Positions 44,330-51,460 of a stretch of 54,402 nt of DNA are shown in pieces. The position numbers and the translations under genes are program-made. The stretch is from contig CACZWF010000002.1 of assembly GCA_902784785.1 (NCBI GenBank), forward strand, positions 1 through 54,402, given 5' to 3'. How positions within the stretch are numbered: the stretch's first letter is position 1; every line of letters begins with the position of its first letter. The DNA comes from an uncultured Bacteroidia bacterium (GTDB lineage: Bacteria; Bacteroidota; Bacteroidia; Bacteroidales; UBA932). The notes beneath the pieces are model-generated. The model did no database searches. It saw nothing but the letters and a program-made list of their open reading frames with translations, and was not told the DNA's origin.

Positions 44330-44926
44330 CTACATATCTTTCATGATTTTGCCAAGCTGTCCGTCAGGATGAAATTTTTTGAACGAATCAATTGTGAGTT
44401 CGTCCATTTCCGTTAATGCACATAATAAGGCATCACCAACGGCCATCATCGCTGTTGTCGAGGTTGATGGAACTAAGCCAAAAGGACCTGCTTCTGATGT
44501 GGGTACAGCGATGAAGCATTTGGATAGTCGCGCTAACGAGGACAAGTTGTTTCCAACAATTGATAAAATAGGGACATTGCGTTCTCGGAGAGCCATAATT
44601 CCGTTTAGTAGAATATCCGTTTCTCCGGAATTAGAAACAGCAACAACAATATCTCCTTCGCTAATGGCACCCATTTCTCCGTGAAGCAAATTTAGGGGAT
44701 CGATGCAAAAAGATGCATATCCCAAACTGCTGAAGGATGATGATATCTTATTCGCAACGTAAAAGCTTTTCCCAACACCCGTGAAGCAAAACTTACCGTG
44801 ACAGGCTGACATTTCTTTTGCAAAAAAGAGATAAGACTCATCTACTTTGTCGACCAATGATAGAAGAGCATCACTTTCTTGCTTGAGACATTCTTTAGCT
44901 CTATTTAACAGTGGTTGATGGTTCAT
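44330..44926 (-). CDS. SIS-domain sugar-phosphate isomerase, KdsD/KpsF-like (arabinose-5-phosphate isomerase), no CBS domains
   Basis: 198 aa from the ATG at 44926, 26 bp inside the end of the upstream gene. The SIS domain of KdsD/KpsF is clear: FTGVGKSFYVANKISSSFSS, LLHGEMGAISEGDIVVAVSN (the HGxxG motif), SNSGETDILL, EAGPFGLVPSTSTTAMMAVG and FHPDGQLGKIM. It stops where the CBS pair begins in the ~320-aa enzymes, as in some short isomerases. Reaction: D-ribulose 5-phosphate to D-arabinose 5-phosphate, the substrate of KdsA encoded two genes upstream. Low GC compared with the rest of the window suggests a foreign source. Confidence 0.87.
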   Translation of the reverse strand: MNHQPLLNRAKECLKQESDALLSLVDKVDESYLFFAKEMSACHGKFCFTGVGKSFYVANKISSSFSSLGYASFCIDPLNLLHGEMGAISEGDIVVAVSNSGETDILLNGIMALRERNVPILSIVGNNLSSLARLSKCFIAVPTSEAGPFGLVPSTSTTAMMAVGDALLCALTEMDELTIDSFKKFHPDGQLGKIMKDM

Positions 44927-46127
44927 TTGTATTTTTCGATTGCCGATTGTTATTTTGTTGAGTTTCTTTAGTATCATTTAGTTTCTCTATTATGTCTATG
45001 ACGTATTTATCTAATTGATCGTTGAACTCTTTTTGCATACCTGTTATTTGGCAAAACCCCGGACGAACAGCTCGTTTGTCGTTTTCTTCTAAATGATTAT
45101 ATAACCATGATTCAATAGCTATAAAAATATCGTCGAATGCTGCAACTTGTTTTTCCCATTGTACAACTCCGCCTTTAGAACTTTCAAAACTATCATCAGA
45201 TCTCATTGCAATTGCTTCTGATTGTAGGGGTAAAATTAAATTATAGTGTGTCATCAGGGCATGCATAGTTAAAAAGCTCTGAAAATCAGAAAATTTAACA
45301 TTGGCTGTGGCGTCTGTTTTAATGTCATTCCCGGCCTTATTAATGACATTAAGGCAATAAGCACTGTTCTTGCGTGCATTTTCATAATGCGGCAAAATGA
45401 GAAGGTATTGTATGATTGCGCTTGCTGCCCAACCTATTGACCATGCTGCATAATATGTTGTGTCTAATTTGTTAATATTACTATGAGCCAGTTGTTCCAA
45501 CATGGTGGCGGACATGCGACAAGAATGGCCTTTGTCCTTCCTGATTTCATTTAGGGATGTTTTGTATTTTTCAACTTCGCCATCTACTTTTTTCTCAACT
45601 AGTTCGTGTACTTGATTCCTTGAAACCATACGTGAGACTAGTGTTGGAATCAATGTTGAGAGTGCCACTGTCAATGTTACAGTAAGTAGTTGTAAAACAT
45701 CACTACTGCCTGAATGAGATAGATCTTTCGCTTGCGTTATCATATAGCCCACTAAAACTATAACGGTACAAACTAACAATGCAAATAATCCGTTTACTGA
45801 AAAAATCCATGCAATTAAATTGCTGATATCATACCCAATTTGTTCAAATATTCCTTTCTTTTTCGATTGAAATTCATTGAAATAATAGATAAGTAGTGCT
45901 GAAACAATGAAGATTAAGCAAATTAAAGAGATTGTGTCAATGCGGCTGCAAATATCTTCAACCCAATAAAAGCAGCTGCTATTGGGATTAGAGTTTTGAG
46001 GGATAATATAGCATGCAGTTGCTATTATTATTGTGTAAATGACAATCATCTTTACATGCTTTCTGAGGAAATTGCATATTTCAGAAACGAACTTCTTTTT
46101 TTTGCTGTTTTCTTCCATAATACTCAT
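44901..46127 (-). CDS. Uncharacterised four-TM membrane protein between KdsA and the isomerase
   Basis: 408 aa. Start at 46127, overlapping the kdsA stop by 4 bp (ATGA), so translation is coupled. Hydrophobic segments at ~26-43, ~65-84, ~105-131 and ~143-165, then a mostly helical ~240-residue cytosolic part (HELVEKKVDGEVEKYKTSLN, HSCRMSATMLEQLAHSNINK) ending in a low-complexity Gln/Asn/Thr tail. I do not recognise the family. It could anchor or regulate the sugar-phosphate enzymes, or be an independent effector acquired with them. Confidence 0.8.
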   Translation of the reverse strand: MSIMEENSKKKKFVSEICNFLRKHVKMIVIYTIIIATACYIIPQNSNPNSSCFYWVEDICSRIDTISLICLIFIVSALLIYYFNEFQSKKKGIFEQIGYDISNLIAWIFSVNGLFALLVCTVIVLVGYMITQAKDLSHSGSSDVLQLLTVTLTVALSTLIPTLVSRMVSRNQVHELVEKKVDGEVEKYKTSLNEIRKDKGHSCRMSATMLEQLAHSNINKLDTTYYAAWSIGWAASAIIQYLLILPHYENARKNSAYCLNVINKAGNDIKTDATANVKFSDFQSFLTMHALMTHYNLILPLQSEAIAMRSDDSFESSKGGVVQWEKQVAAFDDIFIAIESWLYNHLEENDKRAVRPGFCQITGMQKEFNDQLDKYVIDIIEKLNDTKETQQNNNRQSKNTNEPSTTVK

Positions 46128-46885
46128 TTTATGTCGTTTGTGATTTTGTTAAGTAAATTCAACTCTAAAACAGATGTCCCATCACTGAGGGCCTGCTTGG
46201 GTTGAGGATGAACTTCAAAAAAGTAGCCATCTGCCCCAAAAGCTTTTGCTGCGAGCGCCATAGATGGAATGTACTTTGGAGACCCACCGCTGGTGCTGCC
46301 ATTTGCTGATGGTTTTTGCGTACTATGTGTGCAATCCATAATAACGGCATCGGCGAAATCTTTCATTAGGTCAATGTTGCGGAAATCGACAACTAAATCA
46401 TTATAACCAAAGAAAGTACCCCTCTCTGTGAGAAATACCTTTTCAGCACCAGCCATTCGTGCCTTTTCTACGGCAAATCGCATATCACTGCCAGACACGA
46501 ACTGACCTTTCTTTATATTAACAATCCTTCCTGTTTTTGCAGCGCTTTGGATTAAATCTGTCTGTCTGCACAAAAAGGCAGGAATCTGAATCATATCTGC
46601 AATTTCAGCTACGGGATTAGCTTGCCATACTTCATGAATATCGGTCACAATTTTGAGCCCATATGTCTCCTTGATGCGAGATAGTTCTCGGAGCCCATTC
46701 TCAATCCCTGGCCCACGATAAGAATTATACGATGTCCGATTGGCTTTGTCAAATGATGCTTTAAAATACACATCAAAATGCCCTTTTTTTGAGATGGGTA
46801 CCAAGTACTGAGCAATCGTATCCATTACATCTTTGTGCTCAATGACACAAGGCCCGGCAATTAATATGGTTTTCATTTTTCGCAT
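46124..46885 (-). CDS. kdsA: 3-deoxy-D-manno-octulosonate 8-phosphate synthase
   Basis: 253 aa (ATG at 46885; another ATG three codons later at 46876). Family motifs: FKASFDKANRTSYNSYRGPG, KIVTDIHEVWQ, QIPAFLCRQTDLIQSAAKTG, NIKKGQFVSG, ERGTFFGYNDLVVDFRN, CTHSTQKP and FFEVHPQPKQALSDG. The N-terminal IAGPCVIE has Cys where metal-independent enzymes have Asn, indicating the metal-dependent class. It condenses arabinose 5-phosphate with phosphoenolpyruvate to give Kdo 8-phosphate in the cytosol. It is first in an AT-rich operon with the four-TM protein and the KdsD-like isomerase. A chromosomal kdsA for lipid A-core synthesis would be expected elsewhere, so this is probably an accessory copy (inference). 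Confidence 0.93.
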   Translation of the reverse strand: MRKMKTILIAGPCVIEHKDVMDTIAQYLVPISKKGHFDVYFKASFDKANRTSYNSYRGPGIENGLRELSRIKETYGLKIVTDIHEVWQANPVAEIADMIQIPAFLCRQTDLIQSAAKTGRIVNIKKGQFVSGSDMRFAVEKARMAGAEKVFLTERGTFFGYNDLVVDFRNIDLMKDFADAVIMDCTHSTQKPSANGSTSGGSPKYIPSMALAAKAFGADGYFFEVHPQPKQALSDGTSVLELNLLNKITNDIK

Positions 46886-46912
46886 TAAGTTTCAGATGAG
46901 ACTTTTTCTACC

Positions 46913-46940
46913 GGGGGTGATCAAAAGTAGTATGACCCCC
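46913..46940 (-). promoter_or_regulatory. kdsA operon promoter (TACTTTTG) inside a GGGGGT/ACCCCC inverted repeat
   Basis: Minus-strand TACTTTTG at 46929-46922 matches the -7 consensus, 36 bp upstream of the kdsA ATG. It lies between GGGGGT (46913-46918) and ACCCCC (46935-46940), which could be a repressor site or a hairpin. No good -33 TTTG at the normal spacing. The rest of 46886-47040 holds nothing I can name. Confidence 0.5.
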
Positions 46941-47040
46941 TTCAAAAAAGACATTAGAGTCGCCCAATAGATGTCGGGTCGGAGCGTCCAGAGAAATTAC
47001 AGTGGTATGGTTACTATGTTTTCCTATCATGATCCTTCCA

Positions 47041-48297
47041 CTAGAAGTGTATCATCCCAATTTTGCTTCTCTCAATAGCAATATCAATCAGTATTGATAA
47101 TGATATTAATTTCTCAAGTTCTTGTTTTGTCCAGAAATCGGCTTTCATGAGATTATAATATTCGCTCAACTCGTTGGAAAGTGCATTTATGTAGGATTCT
47201 TTTATATCTTGATTATAATCATCTTTTAGTCCGGTTTTAATATCGCTTAAAAACGCTATTTTCTTATTGTCAATATGTGGGAATATCGACGATTTTTCAA
47301 AGTATTTCTCTGTTTCATTTCCGCTAAGAGCCTGAATTAACTTTTTCAATTCTTCCTCAGATCGTAACCATGTGTTAGAAGATACTTCTCTTTGAGCAAC
47401 CAGTAAATCGCCGGTCTCTAGTTTAGACTGTATATAACTCAATGTATAGGGGTCAATTAGCCGATTGATATTATCATACAGTTTGTTGATATGTTCTGAG
47501 AGTATAATACCTATTGCGCGATTTGTAATATCTCCCTCTTTTTCGTATTTGTATTTAATTTTACCACTAATTTTGTTCATCTCCGCTTCAGTTGAAACCA
47601 TTTTCCGTATTAGGTAAAATGGTTTAAAGAGCAAGTTGTCAAAGTCCACATTTAAGTCCTCTTGTTTTATTGTAGGGACACATAGATGAGATAGAGCGAC
47701 ATCCACTTCCGTATCATAGTTTCTTAATAGGAGTTTAATTTCATGCATGATACTATAGTACTCACTATCAAGATTTTGTTCATCCTCAGGTAAGAGCTTG
47801 AGTTTTAGCAAATGTGATTCGGACGGATGAGATTTCCATTTTGAAAAAAGCATGGAATTCTGTTTCTGACTTCGACTCTTTTTCATTACTTTGTTATCAT
47901 CATCTAAGTACTTCTCTTTGAATGCAATGGTGACAATAAGATTCCTATAAAAATGACGGATAAGATCTTTAAAGCGTTCTTTTTGATATTCGATGGGAGC
48001 ATTGCGTGTATGGCTTTCCGTTTTCTTTTGTGCTATATATGTTATGAACCCGACAAGAAGGGCTAACAAAGCAATCCAAAAACCGAGATTGACAGAATCG
48101 AAACCCTTGGGCAATCTAATTAGTTCAATCAATGAATATGGTTTTGCAGAATTGTCGATTGATTCAAGACGGCCTTTAGAATCCGGATCAAGTGTGACGA
48201 CTTGAACGCTTTCTGTTGTTCTTTGGCTGTTAACTTGAGCTGGCATTGTACCTGAAAATAATGTCAAAAGAATACTAATGATAATTGTCTTTTTCAT
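47041..48297 (-). CDS. Uncharacterised exported/membrane protein with helical cytosolic domain
   Basis: 418 aa. Signal peptide (MKKTIIISILLTLFSGTMPAQ), a ~45-residue periplasmic stretch, one TM segment at ~71-90 (NLGFWIALLALLVGFITYIA), then a ~325-residue, mostly helical, presumably cytosolic part (RHFYRNLIVTIAFKEKYLDD, HPSESHLLKLKLLPEDEQNL, LLFKPFYLIRKMV). I do not recognise the family. AT-rich, lying between the kdsA operon and the TIR-like gene in the accessory island. A role in membrane sensing or defence would be a guess. Confidence 0.7.
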   Translation of the reverse strand: MKKTIIISILLTLFSGTMPAQVNSQRTTESVQVVTLDPDSKGRLESIDNSAKPYSLIELIRLPKGFDSVNLGFWIALLALLVGFITYIAQKKTESHTRNAPIEYQKERFKDLIRHFYRNLIVTIAFKEKYLDDDNKVMKKSRSQKQNSMLFSKWKSHPSESHLLKLKLLPEDEQNLDSEYYSIMHEIKLLLRNYDTEVDVALSHLCVPTIKQEDLNVDFDNLLFKPFYLIRKMVSTEAEMNKISGKIKYKYEKEGDITNRAIGIILSEHINKLYDNINRLIDPYTLSYIQSKLETGDLLVAQREVSSNTWLRSEEELKKLIQALSGNETEKYFEKSSIFPHIDNKKIAFLSDIKTGLKDDYNQDIKESYINALSNELSEYYNLMKADFWTKQELEKLISLSILIDIAIERSKIGMIHF

Positions 48298-48473
48298 AGT
48301 GCTATTTTTATTTATTGTTTATTTGTCAATATATTCCGTACTTCACGCCACTATGTGCGGTCATCTAGAACTCTTGTTCGCTGTCGGCGGCAACTTTGCC
48401 GTATGGCTGGCTGGAGTGCTCGGTGATGATAGCAACAGTACCATGAGTACTTATTAATTTTGTTCCTGTGTTT
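48298..48473. other. Gap of 176 bp with a GC-richer patch, no gene assigned
   Basis: No TAnnTTTG box faces the gene at 48297. Bases ~48350-48445 are visibly richer in G/C than the flanks and open in more than one frame: a 34-codon plus-strand frame beginning at an ATG near 48353 (HLELLFAVGGNFAVWLAG) and a minus-strand frame with THGTVAIITEHSSQPYG. It could be a gene fragment or a small hydrophobic peptide gene; evidence is too weak to call either. Confidence 0.3.
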
Positions 48474-49787
48474 TTATTTTTTTCTAGCCTCAACTGCTCT
48501 TACCCATTCTTGTATGATTGCCCGGTCATCTTTGCTGAAGCTGCCATTTACAAATTTAACGAAGAACATACTCGGGTCATTCTGAACTACCGCCTCGTCA
48601 AAAATACCGTTTCTAAGCAGACCATCGTCTTCGGATATAATTAAGCAAGGAAGTCCCAGGGAACGGGCAAATGCCGTCTCAATTTGCATCCACGGAGAGG
48701 GGCAAAGTACGTTGCTTAGCAGCTCCATTTGGTCCTCTCTGGGTTTACGTATCTCCCCAGAGAGCACTTTCATATGAGCAAAGGCCAACACAACAACGCC
48801 ACTACAATGGGACATGGTATCTTGAATCATATTCAGTTGACCGGAATCTCTGTATTCGTCTCTCTCAATACAGTCAAAGGAAATCTTAAAGTTTGTTTCG
48901 AAGTCATTCTGAATGGCTATGCGATCCAAGTTTTTCTGAATGTCCATACTCCCAAGCTTGCTGAGAAAGACCTTCATATTCCGACCTTTGTCAGCATATA
49001 CTATCTCATTTCGTTTTTGGCCGAAAATTCCGTCTGCGTCAAGGTAAGAGAGAAGTTGCTCTTTAAGTGGTTTCTCTACTTTTTTTTTTTTTTTTACTAA
49101 TACTTGTGAAAGCCGTTTGGCTCCATCGAAATTGGCCCCCGTCAAATCGCACGCATAAAACTTGACTCCGCGAAGATCTGACTCAAAAAAAGAAGCTCCG
49201 CGGAAAGAGCAATTGTGGAATGATGTTCCATAAAGGAGTGTATCATAGAATACTGCTTTGTCAAAATTTACATTACAGATGGTGCTTTCAGAGGCATCTG
49301 ACCGATATAAATCGGCGCTTCGAAGGTCAATGCTTCTTGAATTATACTTCACTTTCCCGGTAATCTCAAATTGTATCCGATTCTTAGGCTTTATGCTGAT
49401 GAAATGGAGATTCGTTTCTTGAAGGTCAAGTCCGTTGGCGTGTTTGATATAAGACAAGCTGTCTCCTAAAGTCTTTTGGAGACGGCCTGATTTGCGATGT
49501 TTTAAAGCCGTGCAAATGATACTGATGGCTTCCTTGGAGTGAGAGAAAAAAAGAAAGTAGCGTCGATTGACGTAATATCGCAACTGAACGGCTGAAGAAA
49601 GTTGAGCCATCTCATTGTTTGCTTCATTAATTTTATCGGCACATTGATCGAAACGATTATTCCAAGTCCGAATAGCTTCGAAGATAACAGCCGCAGCGCC
49701 CGCGATAAGCGTTATGAGGGCTAGGCTCACTTGCCATTGACCAGATGTGTCAGCAGTAAGAGGTAGTAGACTAAGGAATGTATTCAT
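48474..49787 (-). CDS. Membrane-anchored pentapeptide-repeat protein with TIR-like C-terminal domain, interrupted by an A16 tract
   Basis: 437 aa. TM segment at ~19-37 (QVSLALITLIAGAAAVIFEA), helical linker, pentapeptide repeats at ~153-225 (IDLRSADLYRSDASESTICN, CSFRGASFFESDLRGVKFYA, LTGANFDGA), five Lys at 232-236 encoded inside a 16-A tract, then residues ~245-437. The last part resembles a TIR/nucleoside-hydrolase-like fold: HCSGVVVLAFAHMKVLSGE, CPSPWMQIETAFARSLGLP with Glu370 as a candidate catalytic residue, and CLIISEDDGLLRNGIFDE. Such domains often cleave NAD in antiphage systems; that is inferred. Loss or gain of one A gives a stop within six codons, removing the whole domain. Its promoter belongs to a 67-bp repeat shared with the M48 gene. 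Confidence 0.75.
   Translation of the reverse strand: MNTFLSLLPLTADTSGQWQVSLALITLIAGAAAVIFEAIRTWNNRFDQCADKINEANNEMAQLSSAVQLRYYVNRRYFLFFSHSKEAISIICTALKHRKSGRLQKTLGDSLSYIKHANGLDLQETNLHFISIKPKNRIQFEITGKVKYNSRSIDLRSADLYRSDASESTICNVNFDKAVFYDTLLYGTSFHNCSFRGASFFESDLRGVKFYACDLTGANFDGAKRLSQVLVKKKKKVEKPLKEQLLSYLDADGIFGQKRNEIVYADKGRNMKVFLSKLGSMDIQKNLDRIAIQNDFETNFKISFDCIERDEYRDSGQLNMIQDTMSHCSGVVVLAFAHMKVLSGEIRKPREDQMELLSNVLCPSPWMQIETAFARSLGLPCLIISEDDGLLRNGIFDEAVVQNDPSMFFVKFVNGSFSKDDRAIIQEWVRAVEARKK
49080..49095 (-). repeat. A16 homopolymer inside the TIR-like gene
   Basis: Sixteen A on the coding (minus) strand, read GTA-(AAA)5-GTA-GAG. With 15 A the frame becomes ...AAG-TAG; with 17 A it becomes AGT-AGA-GAA-ACC-ACT-TAA. 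Both neighbours therefore stop at once. Tracts of this length are prone to replication and transcription slippage. Confidence 0.95.
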
Positions 49788-49813
49788 ATCCCTAAATTAT
49801 CATGTTATTTTAC

Positions 49814-49880
49814 AATGAATTGCAGCAACATTTCTTCGCACGCGAATATTGATGCCAAATTTAATAAAATTATCGGAATT
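49814..49880 (-). promoter_or_regulatory. 67-bp promoter-leader repeat, copy 1, before the TIR-like gene
   Basis: It aligns without gaps to 53025-53091, 58 of 67 bases identical by my count. On the minus strand it contains TAAATTTG at 49863-49856 (-7 box) and, in the first ~25 transcribed bases, the near-palindrome TTCGCGTGCGAA (49833-49844), then ATGTTGCTGCAATTCATT. The TIR-like ATG is 27 bp after its end. The remainder of 49788-49959 carries only the short upstream region of the divergent acetyltransferase. Confidence 0.8.
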
Positions 49881-49959
49881 ACTTTATATATAAACAGAAA
49901 TTTATCAATATGATAGGGATTTGCGGCTTTATCTCGAACTTTTTCGCGATATTTGCATT

Positions 49960-50391
49960 ATGAATCTTACGTGCAAGGCTTTTAAAGAACTCTCGGTTTC
50001 AGAGTTGCATCGAATCATGATGACGCGTTGCGCTGTATCTGTTGTTGAGCAGCATAACCCCTGTCAGGAGATTGATGAAACGGACGCAAAATGCTTCCAT
50101 ATCTGGCTCGAAGATGATGGTCAAATCCTTTCATACGCACGTGTGTTTCAAGATGCTGATGGTCTTTCCCACATCGGGCGAGTTCTTTCTACATTAAGGG
50201 GGAAAGGCTACGGTGCGCGTATAATGGGGGCCGCTATCGAAGCCTGTCATAACTATTTTGGGATGGCTCCTATTCTGTTGGAGTCCCAATGTGCAGTGTC
50301 TGACTTTTACGCAAAGCATGGCTTCAAAGTCATTTCGGAAATATTTCTGGAAAACGAAATCCCCCACGTCCTTATGAGGCGTGAGGGGTAA
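49960..50391 (+). CDS. GNAT N-acetyltransferase, ElaA family
   Basis: 143 aa from the ATG at 49960 (MNLTCKAFKELSVSELHRIM); the frame extends upstream from a TTG, but that part overlaps the promoter region. ElaA pattern: RCAVSVVEQHNPCQEIDETD, HIWLEDDGQILSYARVFQDA, HIGRVLSTLRGKGYGARIMG (acetyl-CoA loop RGKGYG) and AVSDFYAKHGFKVISEIFLE. The acceptor is unknown. Divergent from the TIR-like gene; a box-like GATATTTG lies only ~5 bp before the ATG. A weak inverted repeat (GTGAT/ATCAC) follows near 50395 but has no T-run. Confidence 0.88.
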   Translation: MNLTCKAFKELSVSELHRIMMTRCAVSVVEQHNPCQEIDETDAKCFHIWLEDDGQILSYARVFQDADGLSHIGRVLSTLRGKGYGARIMGAAIEACHNYFGMAPILLESQCAVSDFYAKHGFKVISEIFLENEIPHVLMRREG

Positions 50392-50485
50392 GGCTGTGAT
50401 ATGTTATCATCACATATTATCTCCCCAAGACTGCTATTCATAGACAACTATTTGATGAGGGCATCTGCTTGTTGATGCTTTTTTC

Positions 50486-50569
50486 CTATTTCAAATAGTT
50501 TATCACGTCTTTCGGCCCCAAGGCATTTCCCAAGTCTTCTTTAGGAGTGACTTTGGTGAAAAGCACAAT
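50486..50569 (-). pseudogene. C-terminal remnant of a second DUF234 ATPase gene
   Basis: Reading the minus strand from 50569 gives 27 codons then TAG (IVLFTKVTPKEDLGNALGPK, DVINYLK), matching the end of the ATPase at 42177-43550 (IILFTKVTPEDNLGNALGPE, DVINNTRC). Directly upstream of it, with only ~12 bp between, comes sequence matching the promoter of that gene. About 1.3 kb of coding sequence is therefore missing. The alignment of the two loci is ~80% identical by eye. The remnant overlaps, in another frame, the read-through end of the broken DA1-like gene. Confidence 0.85.
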
Positions 50570-51276
50570 CTATGCTTTAAATAATTATGCCCCGTAAACA
50601 TAATGTTTTTATTGCATAATTCCATTGCAAATTCGTGAGCCAAGATGCCTTTGAAAACCAGGCGCGGAAGATTCTCGTGAATCGTTATCTGACAGGAATA
50701 GCGCAATCTTGAGGGAGAAACCTTGCCGGAATTTAATCCCCAAAGTCCTCTCCCAAGTTTCTTGGACTCTTCTTTCATATCCGAAAAACTGATATGAATG
50801 TCGTTGGGGATACCCGTAATGTCTTTCTTTTGGAAGACTGCCATTACTTCAGCGCGGCAGCGTTCGATTTCTTCAGGCGTTTTTACAATGGACTCGGCGC
50901 ATTTGTCACAAATGAACCTATCTACCAGCTTGTTTCCGCCGTTCGTAAAATAGCTGTATTTAAACGAGTGCCCGTTTCGGACAATGGTTCCACAATATTG
51001 ACAAATTGTCCCGTGTTCGCGGCAAGCGGTGTTTCCCCAATAGTCGCTTACATAACGATGAGCGGTTTCCCCGCACACGCAACAAACAGGAGCAGAATAT
51101 AGACATGAGAAGTGATAATTATGTCCATTAAAAACCTCTTTGGGATGAGAAAATTCATTGCGGATTATCTTGCCGCACTTATAGCAAGTCCTGCACGACT
51201 TATGGTAAAACTTGCCGTCGATTTCGACAGCGTCAAGCGCAGTCACGACCTTATGACAATCCGGGCAAACTCTCAT
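50503..51276 (-). pseudogene. LIM-domain/DA1-like metallopeptidase truncated inside HExxH
   Basis: 257 codons from the ATG at 51276, but only ~216 belong to the family. Residues 1-130 hold zinc-finger/LIM-type Cys/His pairs (CPDCHKV, CRTCYKCGKII, CCVCGE, CQYCGTI, ICDKC). Residues ~150-215 match the DA1 peptidase domain (CQITIHENLPRLVFKGILAH) up to His214-Glu215 of the HExxH zinc motif. The next codons (FAMELCNKNIM) come from the promoter region of an ATPase gene, so the second zinc His and all the rest are lost at ~50621-50628. DA1-type proteins are ubiquitin-linked peptidases in plants; bacterial ones are uncharacterised to my knowledge. The peptidase cannot be active; a Zn-binding product may still be made. 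A TAAATTTG box lies at 51377-51370. Confidence 0.82.
50583..50621 (-). promoter_or_regulatory. Copy of the ATPase promoter with the same inverted repeat, -7 box mutated
   Basis: AATTATGC (50583-50590) and GCATAATT (50614-50621) are again 23 bp apart, as at 43561-43599. The -7 box reads TATGTTTA rather than TATGTTTG. It drives no intact gene and is best seen as part of the deletion scar. Confidence 0.7.
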
Positions 51277-51369
51277 TTCTTAGCGTTCTGATTTGTTCGA
51301 AATATTTTTACAAGAGGTAAAACCAACAGCCAATATGTAATCCCCCAAAGGATTAAACATTAATAATGA

Positions 51370-51438
51370 CAAATTTATGAAATAAAAATCTATCATTCGT
51401 AGAAAATTTTCTTAATTTTAGCAAAAAATGTAACTTCG
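51370..51438. promoter_or_regulatory. Divergent promoter region between the DA1-like and RyR genes
   Basis: Minus strand TAAATTTG at 51377-51370 (perfect -7 consensus) faces the DA1-like gene, with ~85 nt of leader. Plus strand TAACTTCG at 51431-51438 (one mismatch) with TTTTC ~19 bp upstream faces the RyR gene, 22 bp before its ATG. The rest of 51277-51460 is AT-rich with no gene seen. Confidence 0.4.
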
Positions 51439-51460
51439 CAAAGATAAAAGAATTAGTGAG

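Noticed and set aside
46124-46885. KdsA as a DAHP synthase or NeuB-type enzyme
   Set aside because: FKASFDKANRTS, SYRGPG and FFEVHPQPKQALSDG are specific to KdsA.
48474-49787. The A16 tract as proof that the gene is a pseudogene
   Set aside because: The frame is intact at 16 A and continues through a coherent 200-residue domain, so variable expression is the better reading.
49921-49959. Upstream TTG start for the acetyltransferase
   Set aside because: The 13 extra residues overlap the promoter region and do not fit the family start; the ATG at 49960 does.
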